DNA from: DASRBO01 sp035653595
GTDB lineage: Bacteria > Actinomycetota > Acidimicrobiia > Acidimicrobiales > JAJPHE01
NCBI GenBank assembly: GCA_035653595.1
Contig: DASRBO010000190.1
Span: 1 to 64,000 of the forward strand
DNA length: 64,000 nt
Direction: 5' to 3'
The position numbers and the translations under genes are program-made. Below the pieces are notes generated by a model. That model worked only from the letters and a program-made list of their open reading frames with translations. It was not told the origin of the DNA and did not search any database. This document shows, piece by piece, positions 48,070-55,498 of the stretch (position 1 is its first letter; every line of letters starts with the position of its first letter).

Positions 48070-50252
48070 CAGAAGGTCCACCTCCGCCCGGCCTGGCTGC
48101 CGCCCGCCACCCGGATGCGCGACGGGAGCCGGTAGTGCACCGGCACCGGCTCACCGTCGTCGGGACGGGGCGCCACCGGGGCCCGCTCGCCCCTCCCCTC
48201 CACCAGCAGGCGGTCGGGCAGGAGGCTGGGCACCCAGATGCGCCGGCGGATGGCCACCCGCCGCAGCACGGCGTCGCGGGCGGCGTAGGCCAGCGCCCCC
48301 AGACCACCGGGGAAGAACAGCAGCACCAGCAGCACCCCGACGGCGCTCGCCAGGAGCTGGGCCACCGCCCCGTGGAGGACGAAGCTCACTACGGCGAAGT
48401 ACAGCGCCCCCAGCAGGGCGCCCTGGATGGATCCGAGCCCGCCGATGACGGCGGCCAGAAAGATGTTGACGCTCTGGTCCGGGCCGAAGGCGTCCGGGCT
48501 GACCTGGTGCTCCTGGACCGCCAGGAGCACCCCGGCGAAGGCGGCAATGAAGCCTGATAGGGCGAAGGTGGCCAGCCGGGTGCGCACCAGGTTCACGCCC
48601 AGGGCCTGGGCGGTCCGCTCGTTCTCCCTCATGGCGATCAGGACCCGGCCGGTCCGGGTCCGCCGCAGCCCGATGGCGGCATACCAGACCCCGATCAAGG
48701 CGGCCAGGCAGAGGTAGTAGAAGACACGCTCGTCGGTGGTCTTGATGGAGAAAAGAGAGGGCCGGTTCACCGATGGCGCGATGAGGTTGCCGAAGTAGGT
48801 CCGGTTCACCCCGACCGTCGCCATGGCCACGGCGAAGGCGAGGGTGGTGACCGCCAGGTAGAGCCCGCGCACCCGCAGCGATGCGAAGCCGAGCACCACC
48901 GCCACGGCCGCCCCCGACAAGGAGCCGAGCAGTAGAGCGACGAGGAAGGGCAGTCCGGCCCGCCCGTAGAGAGCGCCGCCGAAGACCGCGCCCACTGCGG
49001 CGAGAGCCCATTGGCCCAGGCTGACCTGGCCCCCCCAGCCGGTGAGCACGACCAGCGAGACGATGACCATGCCGTCGATCAGGAAGCTGGTCGCCAGGCT
49101 GGTCTGGCTCGGTGACAGGACGAAGGGTATCCCCACGATCACCACGCCCAGCAGCCCCGTCAGGCGGCGCACGCCCGAGCGGACGGTGGGCAGGTGGGCC
49201 AGCTCCGGCGGGATGGGCCTGACCTCCTCGGTCGCCGCCCACGAGCTGACCGCCCCCTCGTCCACCCGCATCAGGCGGCGCCGGCGAAGGAGGAGCGCCA
49301 CCAGGATCAGGCCCAGGAGGGCAACGTCGACGATGGCGCTCTGGGAGAAGTCGAAGAACACGACCTCCTGGAACACGGCGATGCCCAGGGACGCCACCAC
49401 CGCCATCGGCAGGTTGTCCATGCCGGCCACGACAGCGGCGGCCAGCCCGATCAGCAGCTGCTCGGTGCCCAGGCCGGAGCTGCCGACCGATCCGCCCTGA
49501 TAGCCGACTATGGGCACGACCAGGATGGCGGCGAGACCGGAGAGGCCGGCGCCGAGGGTCCACACCAGGGTCGACAGCGTGCGGGTGTTGATGCCCAGGA
49601 GCGAGGCCCGGTCGGCGTTCTCCGCCGCGCCGCGCACGGCGATGCCTCGCCTGCTCAGACGGAAGAAGGCGATCATCCCCCCCAGGGCGGCCACGGTGAC
49701 CAGGACGAGGAAGACCTGGTCGCCGGTGAAGACCACCGGGAAGGCCTGCCAGCGCAGGTGGCTGAACGGCGTGCGGGGCTGGCCGGGCTGGAAGTTGTGG
49801 TCGCCCACCAGTCCGGGCACCGCCCCGGCCAGGGCCGCCAGGAGCTGGCCGATGCCGATGGTGACGACCAGCACTATGAGCCGGGCGGACCCGAAGAAGC
49901 GTCGGATGAACAGGAACTCGACGACGGTCCCCGCCACCGCCGAAGCGACGAGGGCGATCGGCAGAGCCGCCCAGTACGGGAAGCTCAGATAGGAGACCAT
50001 CTCGTAGAAGAGAGCGGCGCCGATGAGCCCGAAGCTGGCATGGGCGAAGTTGATGACCCGGCTGGCCCGGTAGATGAGGACCAGGCCCACGGCGAAGAGG
50101 GCGTTGGCGCAGCCGAATACGCAGGAGTAGGCGAGCACCGACAGGTCGCTGTGGCCGGTGCCGGCACGGAGCGCGACGGCGCCGACGACGAAGATGCCGA
50201 CGAGGCCGGCGGTGTAGAGGAGGCTCGAGCGGGCCCGGGCGAGGGTGGTCAC
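48069..50252 (-). CDS. Fused LivH-LivM branched-chain-amino-acid-type ABC permease
   Basis: Membrane protein of 727 residues joining both permease halves of a LIV transporter. The LivH-like half (1-325) has GLVLIYRASRVINFAHASFGLIGA and LGINTRTLSTLVWTLGAGLSGLAAIL; the LivM-like half (about 355-680) has LTGWGGQVSLGQWALAAVGA, SLRVRGLYLAVTTLAFAVA and LGVNLVRTRLATFALSGFIAAFAG. Between them lies a polar cytoplasmic linker. GTG at 50252 lies one base after the lipoprotein stop. The cargo is unknown; LIV systems carry amino acids, amides and other small molecules. Confidence 0.92.
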   Translation of the reverse strand: MTTLARARSSLLYTAGLVGIFVVGAVALRAGTGHSDLSVLAYSCVFGCANALFAVGLVLIYRASRVINFAHASFGLIGAALFYEMVSYLSFPYWAALPIALVASAVAGTVVEFLFIRRFFGSARLIVLVVTIGIGQLLAALAGAVPGLVGDHNFQPGQPRTPFSHLRWQAFPVVFTGDQVFLVLVTVAALGGMIAFFRLSRRGIAVRGAAENADRASLLGINTRTLSTLVWTLGAGLSGLAAILVVPIVGYQGGSVGSSGLGTEQLLIGLAAAVVAGMDNLPMAVVASLGIAVFQEVVFFDFSQSAIVDVALLGLILVALLLRRRRLMRVDEGAVSSWAATEEVRPIPPELAHLPTVRSGVRRLTGLLGVVIVGIPFVLSPSQTSLATSFLIDGMVIVSLVVLTGWGGQVSLGQWALAAVGAVFGGALYGRAGLPFLVALLLGSLSGAAVAVVLGFASLRVRGLYLAVTTLAFAVAMATVGVNRTYFGNLIAPSVNRPSLFSIKTTDERVFYYLCLAALIGVWYAAIGLRRTRTGRVLIAMRENERTAQALGVNLVRTRLATFALSGFIAAFAGVLLAVQEHQVSPDAFGPDQSVNIFLAAVIGGLGSIQGALLGALYFAVVSFVLHGAVAQLLASAVGVLLVLLFFPGGLGALAYAARDAVLRRVAIRRRIWVPSLLPDRLLVEGRGERAPVAPRPDDGEPVPVHYRLPSRIRVAGGSQAGRRWTF

Positions 50253-50253
50253 C

Positions 50254-51264
50254 TCAGGCCACCCCGTGCACCAGAGCGCCGAGGGAGCTGACGCTGATGA
50301 CCTGATCCGGCCCGGGCGCGGCCACCGAGCGCGACGGAACCGTGCCGGTCAGGTCGACGATCACGATCTGGAGGGCGCGGGTGTCCTGGTCCAGCCTCTG
50401 GATGAACGACACGGCAAAGCCGCCCAGGTGACCGTGCGGGTCGAGCCACACCTCCCCGGGGAAAACGGTGGCGGTGACGGCATTGGCCTGCAACACCCGG
50501 GCCACGACCTGCTTGGAGGTGTCGGCCATGCCCTTCTCGGCCTTGTCCAGATCGAAGTTCACCCGGTAGAACCGGTAGCCGGCCGACTCCGCCGTCGTGG
50601 TACGGGACTCGGAAGTCGGCTTGACGCTTCCCGTCAGGGTTCCCGCCACCAGCCGGAGGAGCAGGGCCGGGTTGAAGGCGAAGCTGCCCGCCGCCTGATC
50701 CTGCGCCTGGCGGGGAAGGCTGGCGAAGTCGAGGCTCACCCAGGGACGGGAGGTGCCCAGTCCCCCCGAGGCAGCCCCTCCGGCCTGGGCGCCCGACCCG
50801 CCGAGGCCGCTGATCCCCCCCGCCAGGGCCCCGAGGCTGGCGCTCGCCGGGGCTGACAGGACCATCAGGTTGGACACCCCGCCGCCGGCGGCGTTGAGCA
50901 GGCTCTGCACGTCGGACGAGCCAGGCCCGGGCCGGCGCTCGTACATGCGGTTGGGGGTGAAGATCAGAGCCGGCGGTTGACCCGCCGCCGTCGACACCTG
51001 GGCCTCCCCGCGGCCCGGGTACACGACCATGGCCAGCGGCCCGGCCTTCGCCGCCCTTATTCGCTGGGGCCCCGGGGCGGTTGGGCGGGGCCCGGGCAGC
51101 GGAACCACCTGTACGGAGAGGGTGCCGGCGACCCCCCCGGCGGACAGGGCCGACTGGGCGGCGCCGATGATCCGGTCGGCCGTGGCCTGCTTGGCCGCCA
51201 CCCCGCAGGCCGACGCGCCGAGGGTTGTGGCGGCGAGCGCCAGGAAGACCAGGGCGCGCCTCAC
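50254..51264 (-). CDS. Putative lipoprotein of a LIV-type transport operon
   Basis: A 336-residue protein with signal peptide and lipobox (ALAATTLGASAC, Cys near residue 20). The mature part has a Gly/Ala-rich stretch at about 140-165 and beta-like segments YRFYRVNFDLDKAEKGM and VFPGEVWLDPHGHLGGFAV reminiscent of LppX/LprG-type lipid-binding lipoproteins; this resemblance is weak. GTG at 51264 overlaps the binding protein stop. The second transport system in the window has no such gene. Confidence 0.75.
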   Translation of the reverse strand: MRRALVFLALAATTLGASACGVAAKQATADRIIGAAQSALSAGGVAGTLSVQVVPLPGPRPTAPGPQRIRAAKAGPLAMVVYPGRGEAQVSTAAGQPPALIFTPNRMYERRPGPGSSDVQSLLNAAGGGVSNLMVLSAPASASLGALAGGISGLGGSGAQAGGAASGGLGTSRPWVSLDFASLPRQAQDQAAGSFAFNPALLLRLVAGTLTGSVKPTSESRTTTAESAGYRFYRVNFDLDKAEKGMADTSKQVVARVLQANAVTATVFPGEVWLDPHGHLGGFAVSFIQRLDQDTRALQIVIVDLTGTVPSRSVAAPGPDQVISVSSLGALVHGVA

Positions 51265-52955
51265 GAGCCGGGCGCCATGGTTATGCCGGAGTGGAATAGG
51301 CCCGGATCGTCACCGGAAGGCCAACCTCCGAACGTGTATCGCTGGCCGTTGTTGAGGTACCGGTAGGTGCCAGGCTGGCCGTCCGAGCCGAGCGAGTTGG
51401 GATCCCACCAGATCTCCGCCGCCCACAGGGGGAAGGTGTGGTTGTCGTCCGCGTAGCCGCCCGCCATGTGCCATGGGGGGTCTGGTGGCAGCTTCGGCTG
51501 GTTGATCAGGGCCTGTCTGAACTTCTGTGGGGTCAGGTGGGGCCCGGCCTCCTGGATCCCTCCGAACAGTTGGACCATGTCGCCCCACATGTAGTTGCAC
51601 ATACCGCTGTCAGGGTCGTTGTTGGGGTCGATCTGGTGGTACGCCTGGTAGCACTCGGTCTCCTCGTCGGGACGGGGGACCTCGTAGAACGAGTAGCCGA
51701 AGGCGTGGACCCATTCGTAGCCGTTGTAGTCACGCCCGATGTGGCCGGTATCCACGCCGCCGAAGCCGGGCAGGTACCACTCCGGGTAGTAGTTGTTGCT
51801 GTAGGCGGCCTCGGTGAAGATGGCCGCGCTGAGCAGGTCGCCGAGGTAGAAGACCGTCGTGACTCCGGCCGCTCGCAGCTGGACCACGTCCGTGCTGAGC
51901 CCCTGGGTCCCCGAGCCGCTACCGGTCAGGTCGTAGGTGACGACCTTGGCCGGCGTGACCCCGCACTCCTGGCGGAGCAGCGAGGTGGCGTAGCCGGACA
52001 TGTTCCCGTACTCGGGCAGGTCGTAGACGATGAGCCCGACCTTCCGGGGCGCCTTGTAGTTGAACGTGGGGTCGTTGGTGTACGTGGGGGGCTTGCCGGC
52101 CAGCTTCTTGCAGTAGTACTCGACCCCCATCTTGATGGTGGACGTGGCCGAGGGCGTGAAGCTCCAGATGTAGGGGTCCTTCGACTGGAAGTAGCTCTCG
52201 GGGACCTGGGCCAGGGTGTAGGCGATGATCCCGTCATGGGCGAGCTCGTCCAGCTCGTCGGCGTTGGTCTCCTCGATCGAGGCGAAGCAGTGGTAGGTGT
52301 TCTTAGCGGCGTCGGCGCGGGCGTAGGCGTTGGCCGTCGAGTTGGACCCGCTGGGATTCGACACGTAGTACCACTGCATCTTCCGCCCGTAGAACTGGTA
52401 GCGGGAGTTGAAGTAGTTCATGAGCACCGTGTAGGTGCGGGCGACCCCACCCTCGCTGGACGTCTCCTGCTGAGGGATCGGGCCCCCGCTGCTGTCGGCC
52501 CCGGTGAGGTTCATCAGGTAGCAGATGTTGATGGTGTTGGCCGTCACGCCCGGGCTGGTGGCGCCTCCGTTGTTGCCCGTGAAGGCAGGTGCACAGGGCG
52601 GGGCGTAGACGGAGGCGATTTGTCGGGGAGGGTTGCCCACGCCGTACGGGCAGGCGCTGTACTGGTTCCCTTGCTGCTGGGGCGGGGGCGGCAGGGTGCT
52701 CGGGGTGGACCCACCGGGGCCGCTGCCGGCCTGGGTGCCGCCGAAGGTCCCGCTGTCAGCAGCGTGGGCCCCGGCGTAGAGGGTCTGGTTCTTGTTGGGC
52801 GGGGCGTTGGGCGAGAAGGCCCCGCTCTGGTCCGGCTGCTGGAGCGGCGGGCGCAGAGCGCTCGGCAGGAGTATCACCGCCAGAAGGAGCGCCGCCCCGA
52901 TGTAGCCGAAAGGCAGGAGCTGATCCAGCCGCGTCCGCCTCCCAGCCGATGGCAC
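51261..52955 (-). CDS. Membrane-anchored type I periplasmic binding protein (LIV-type)
   Basis: Substrate-binding component of 564 residues. One N-terminal hydrophobic helix (FGYIGAALLLAVILLPSAL) without a lipobox anchors it; a Pro/Gly/Ser/Gln linker (35-100) follows; the binding fold is from about 125 to 545, with ITI-like TINICYLMNL and NYYPEWYLPGFGG. It is larger than usual LIV proteins (about 380-420). GTG at 52955 follows GGGGGAGGGGA. It starts the operon and faces the L-fuconate dehydratase gene across a gap carrying two palindromes. Relative of the protein at 59411-61363, which shares the YYPEW motif. Confidence 0.82.
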   Translation of the reverse strand: MPSAGRRTRLDQLLPFGYIGAALLLAVILLPSALRPPLQQPDQSGAFSPNAPPNKNQTLYAGAHAADSGTFGGTQAGSGPGGSTPSTLPPPPQQQGNQYSACPYGVGNPPRQIASVYAPPCAPAFTGNNGGATSPGVTANTINICYLMNLTGADSSGGPIPQQETSSEGGVARTYTVLMNYFNSRYQFYGRKMQWYYVSNPSGSNSTANAYARADAAKNTYHCFASIEETNADELDELAHDGIIAYTLAQVPESYFQSKDPYIWSFTPSATSTIKMGVEYYCKKLAGKPPTYTNDPTFNYKAPRKVGLIVYDLPEYGNMSGYATSLLRQECGVTPAKVVTYDLTGSGSGTQGLSTDVVQLRAAGVTTVFYLGDLLSAAIFTEAAYSNNYYPEWYLPGFGGVDTGHIGRDYNGYEWVHAFGYSFYEVPRPDEETECYQAYHQIDPNNDPDSGMCNYMWGDMVQLFGGIQEAGPHLTPQKFRQALINQPKLPPDPPWHMAGGYADDNHTFPLWAAEIWWDPNSLGSDGQPGTYRYLNNGQRYTFGGWPSGDDPGLFHSGITMAPGS

Positions 52956-52985
52956 AGATCCCCTCCCCCAAGTAATCTCAGTGCG

Positions 52986-53005
52986 ACCTGAGACGGTACT
53001 CAGGT
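52986..53005. promoter_or_regulatory. Candidate operator: perfect inverted repeat in the divergent gap
   Basis: ACCTGAG (52986-52992) and CTCAGGT (52999-53005) are exact inverse copies around six bases. On the minus strand the spacer reads TACCGT, a TANNNT -10 match for the binding-protein gene that starts at 52955, so a bound dimer would cover that promoter. The dimeric regulator is unknown. Confidence 0.55.
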
Positions 53006-53010
53006 TTTCG

Positions 53011-53020
53011 GGACCGGTCC
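53011..53020. promoter_or_regulatory. Second palindrome in the divergent gap
   Basis: GGACCGGTCC is a perfect 10-base palindrome 14 bases upstream of the L-fuconate dehydratase -10 box, where an operator or activator site would be expected. A similar GGACCGGTCGG lies after that gene (54349-54359), so the motif may be partly local base composition. Confidence 0.35.
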
Positions 53021-53034
53021 AGCCAACTCCTGCC

Positions 53035-53040
53035 TATTGT
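53035..53040 (+). promoter_or_regulatory. -10 box (TATTGT) for L-fuconate dehydratase
   Basis: TATTGT matches TANNNT, 33 bases before the GTG start, with GGAGGT at 53061-53066 as ribosome binding site. No convincing -35. Confidence 0.45.
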
Positions 53041-53072
53041 CTGCCCGCCCGGCGAAGCTCGGAGGTAGCCCG

Positions 53073-54341
53073 GTGAAGATCACCCAGATGACCGCCCTGG
53101 ACGTCCGCTTTCCCATGCCGCCCGGCGCCGGCAGCGACTCGCTGCACGTGGATCCCCTCTACAGCTTCGCCACCTGCAAGCTCCGGACCGACGACGGCCT
53201 CGAGGGGACGGGCATCACCTTCACCCTGGGAAGGGGCAACGAGGTGGTCACCGCCGCCATCCGGGCCTTCTGGCCCTTCGTCCGCGGCCACGACGTGGCC
53301 GAGCTCGCCGCCGACCTCGGGGCCCGTTGGCGGGCGTGGGCAAACGAGAGCCAACTGCGGTGGCTGGGGCCCCACAAAGGGGCGATCCACCTGGGCCTGG
53401 CCGCCGTCACCGGCGCCATCGTCGATCTGTGGGCCAGGTCGGAGGGCAAGCCCCTCTGGCGCCTGCTGCTCGACCTCAGCCCTGAGCAGCTCGTGGCTCT
53501 GGCCGACTTCTCGACCATATCGGACGTAATCGACGAGGCCGGGGCCCTCGAACTGCTGCGCGAGCGGCGTCTGCCGGAGGCTGAGATCGCCGCCCAGCTG
53601 GAGCGGGGCTACCCCGGCTACGACACCTCCGTCGGCTGGCTCGGCTACTCGCGGGACCAGCTGGTGACAAACGCCCTCTCCTCGGTGGGACGGGGCTTCC
53701 GGGCGGTCAAGCTGAAGGTGGGCTCCCCCGACATCGCCACCGATGCCGACCGCGTAGCCGCGGTGCGGGAGGCGGTCGGACCGGAGATATTGGTCATGGT
53801 GGACGCCAACCAGTGTTGGAGCGTGCCCCGCGCCATCGAGGCCGGCCGGGCCCTGGCCTCGAGTGATGTCTTCTGGTTCGAGGAGCCCGTGCACCCCGAC
53901 GACGTGCTCGGCTACCGCGACGTGGCCACTGCCCTGGCTCCCATGCGCATAGCCGGAGGGGAGCACGTTCCCAACCAGGTGGTGTTCAAGAACTTCATCC
54001 GGGCCGGGGCCATTCAGGTCGCCCAGCCCGACGTCGTCCGGCTGGGCGGGCTGCCGGAGTTCCTCGGCGTCGCCCTCATGGCCGCCGAAGCGGGCATTCC
54101 GGTGCTCCCCCACGCCGGTGAGACCAGCCAGATCCACCAGCACCTGATCCTTTTCACCCGTTGCGTCCTCGGCCTTCCGGAACTTCCGCTCGAGACCATT
54201 CCGCACCTGGCCGAGCACTTCGTGGATCCGGTCCAGATCGTGAAGGGGCGCTACCGCCCTCCAACCGTGCCCGGCATAGGCGCCGCCCTGCAGCCGGACA
54301 GCCTGGCGAGGCACGCCGCCACGACGGAGGTCCTGACCTAG
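53073..54341 (+). CDS. L-fuconate dehydratase (enolase superfamily)
   Basis: Enzyme of 422 residues converting L-fuconate to 2-keto-3-deoxy-L-fuconate. The close match to L-fuconate dehydratases is seen in TALDVRFPMP, GLEGTGITFTLGRGNEVV, ESQLRWLGPHKGAIHL and GKPLWRLLLDLSPEQLV. Catalytic features: K213-x-K215 in AVKLKVG, metal ligands in MVDANQCW, FWFEEPV and IAGGEH, and the histidine of LPHAGETSQIHQHL. GTG at 53073 with GGAGGT. It stands alone on the plus strand, divergent from a LIV operon and convergent with the GHL6/sulfatase unit; the candidate fucose dehydrogenase is at 36137. Confidence 0.92.
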   Translation: MKITQMTALDVRFPMPPGAGSDSLHVDPLYSFATCKLRTDDGLEGTGITFTLGRGNEVVTAAIRAFWPFVRGHDVAELAADLGARWRAWANESQLRWLGPHKGAIHLGLAAVTGAIVDLWARSEGKPLWRLLLDLSPEQLVALADFSTISDVIDEAGALELLRERRLPEAEIAAQLERGYPGYDTSVGWLGYSRDQLVTNALSSVGRGFRAVKLKVGSPDIATDADRVAAVREAVGPEILVMVDANQCWSVPRAIEAGRALASSDVFWFEEPVHPDDVLGYRDVATALAPMRIAGGEHVPNQVVFKNFIRAGAIQVAQPDVVRLGGLPEFLGVALMAAEAGIPVLPHAGETSQIHQHLILFTRCVLGLPELPLETIPHLAEHFVDPVQIVKGRYRPPTVPGIGAALQPDSLARHAATTEVLT

Positions 54342-54363
54342 GACCGCCGGACCGGTCGGTCCT
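54340..54363. terminator. Hairpin between converging genes
   Basis: AGGACCG (54340-54346) pairs with CGGTCCT (54357-54363); the 10-base loop itself contains the palindrome ACCGGT. It starts at the last base of the L-fuconate dehydratase stop codon and ends 11 bases before the convergent gene's stop, so it can serve both. Confidence 0.5.
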
Positions 54364-54373
54364 ACCGCGCCGT

Positions 54374-55498
54374 TCAGTGGGGCCGGAGCGCCTCTTCGGC
54401 CACCGCCTGGGCCCGGTTCAGCGCCTCGGGTACATCACACAGGCCCCGCAGGGCCTGGTTGAGCGCCTGCCAAGCTGCCTCCTCGATCTCCGGATAGCGG
54501 GCCAGCGGCGGGAAGGTGATCATGTCCTCGGCCACGGTGGCCGACAGCAGCCTGTTCCTGCGCTGGTCCAGCTCGTCGGTCGCAGGCAGCGCCACGTCCG
54601 TCCGGGCCGGCACCATGCCCTGGGCGGCGTCTGTCGTGGCCGACGCGGCCGCGCTCAGGTGGGCGAGCAGCCGGACCGCCTCGTCCCGATGGGGGGCTCG
54701 GCTGGGAATGGCCCAGCCGTGGCAACCGGAGTAGACCGCCCGGCGCGCCGAGCCCGCGGGGTAGCGGCCGACCTCGATGTCGCCGGCGGCGGCGCTCGCC
54801 CTCATGAGGGCGTAGTAGCCAGGCCAGTCGCCGGCCAGGGCGACCCTGGCGTCCCGTAGGCCGGAGGCGACGTCGTCATATCCCCACTCCGGCAGGTCGG
54901 GAGGGGTGAGTCCCTGCCGGTGGAGGCCGACCAGGTAGCTCAGGGCGAAGTGGGCCTCGTCGCATGTCAGCCGCGGACGGGCCTCTTCGTCGAAGAGCTC
55001 CCCGCCCTCGGCCACCACCAGCTCGAAGAAGGTGCCGAACAACCCCGACTCCTGCCCCGGGAACGCCACCCCCGCTCCCCCGCTCGCCTTGGCAGCAGCC
55101 TCCGCCAGCTCGGTCCAGGTGCCCGGAAGGTCGGCCGTCCCCAGCATCCGGCGGTGACCCCAGAGCAGGCGGACGTCGATGTTGCGGGGGACGCACAGCA
55201 GCGCTCCCTCCGGCCGGCACAGGGCGAGGGCGGCGGGCGCCATGGCGGTGGTGTCGACCAGTCCGTCGAGATCGGTCAGCCACCGGGCCTGCGAGGGCGC
55301 GTACTTGGAATGGGTGGAGACCAGGTCGTAGCCATGATCCGAAGGCAGCAGGCCGGCCAGGTGGCGGTTGAGGCCGGGGTGATCGGCCCGGAAGGCCACC
55401 TCGACGACCACGCCGGTCTGCTGGGCGAAGTCCCCTAGGCACCGCTCCACCTGGTCGTACTGGGGGCCGCCGATCAGGGCCACCCGCAGCGTGGTCAT
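54374..55498 (-). CDS. Sugar ABC-type solute-binding protein fold, without export signal
   Basis: A 374-residue protein of the type II extracellular solute-binding fold (family 1). It begins TTLRVALIGGPQYDQVERCLGDFAQQTGVVVEV, then GYDLVSTHSKYAPSQARWLTDL, GTWTELAEAAAKASGG and GDWPGYYALM, the usual landmarks. There is no signal peptide or lipobox: ATG at 55498 overlaps the hydrolase stop as ATGA and the upstream frame adds only charged and Pro-rich residues. No permease gene accompanies it. It may bind its sugar in the cytoplasm, for example as a sensor, or the gene has lost its leader. Confidence 0.78.
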   Translation of the reverse strand: MTTLRVALIGGPQYDQVERCLGDFAQQTGVVVEVAFRADHPGLNRHLAGLLPSDHGYDLVSTHSKYAPSQARWLTDLDGLVDTTAMAPAALALCRPEGALLCVPRNIDVRLLWGHRRMLGTADLPGTWTELAEAAAKASGGAGVAFPGQESGLFGTFFELVVAEGGELFDEEARPRLTCDEAHFALSYLVGLHRQGLTPPDLPEWGYDDVASGLRDARVALAGDWPGYYALMRASAAAGDIEVGRYPAGSARRAVYSGCHGWAIPSRAPHRDEAVRLLAHLSAAASATTDAAQGMVPARTDVALPATDELDQRRNRLLSATVAEDMITFPPLARYPEIEEAAWQALNQALRGLCDVPEALNRAQAVAEEALRPH

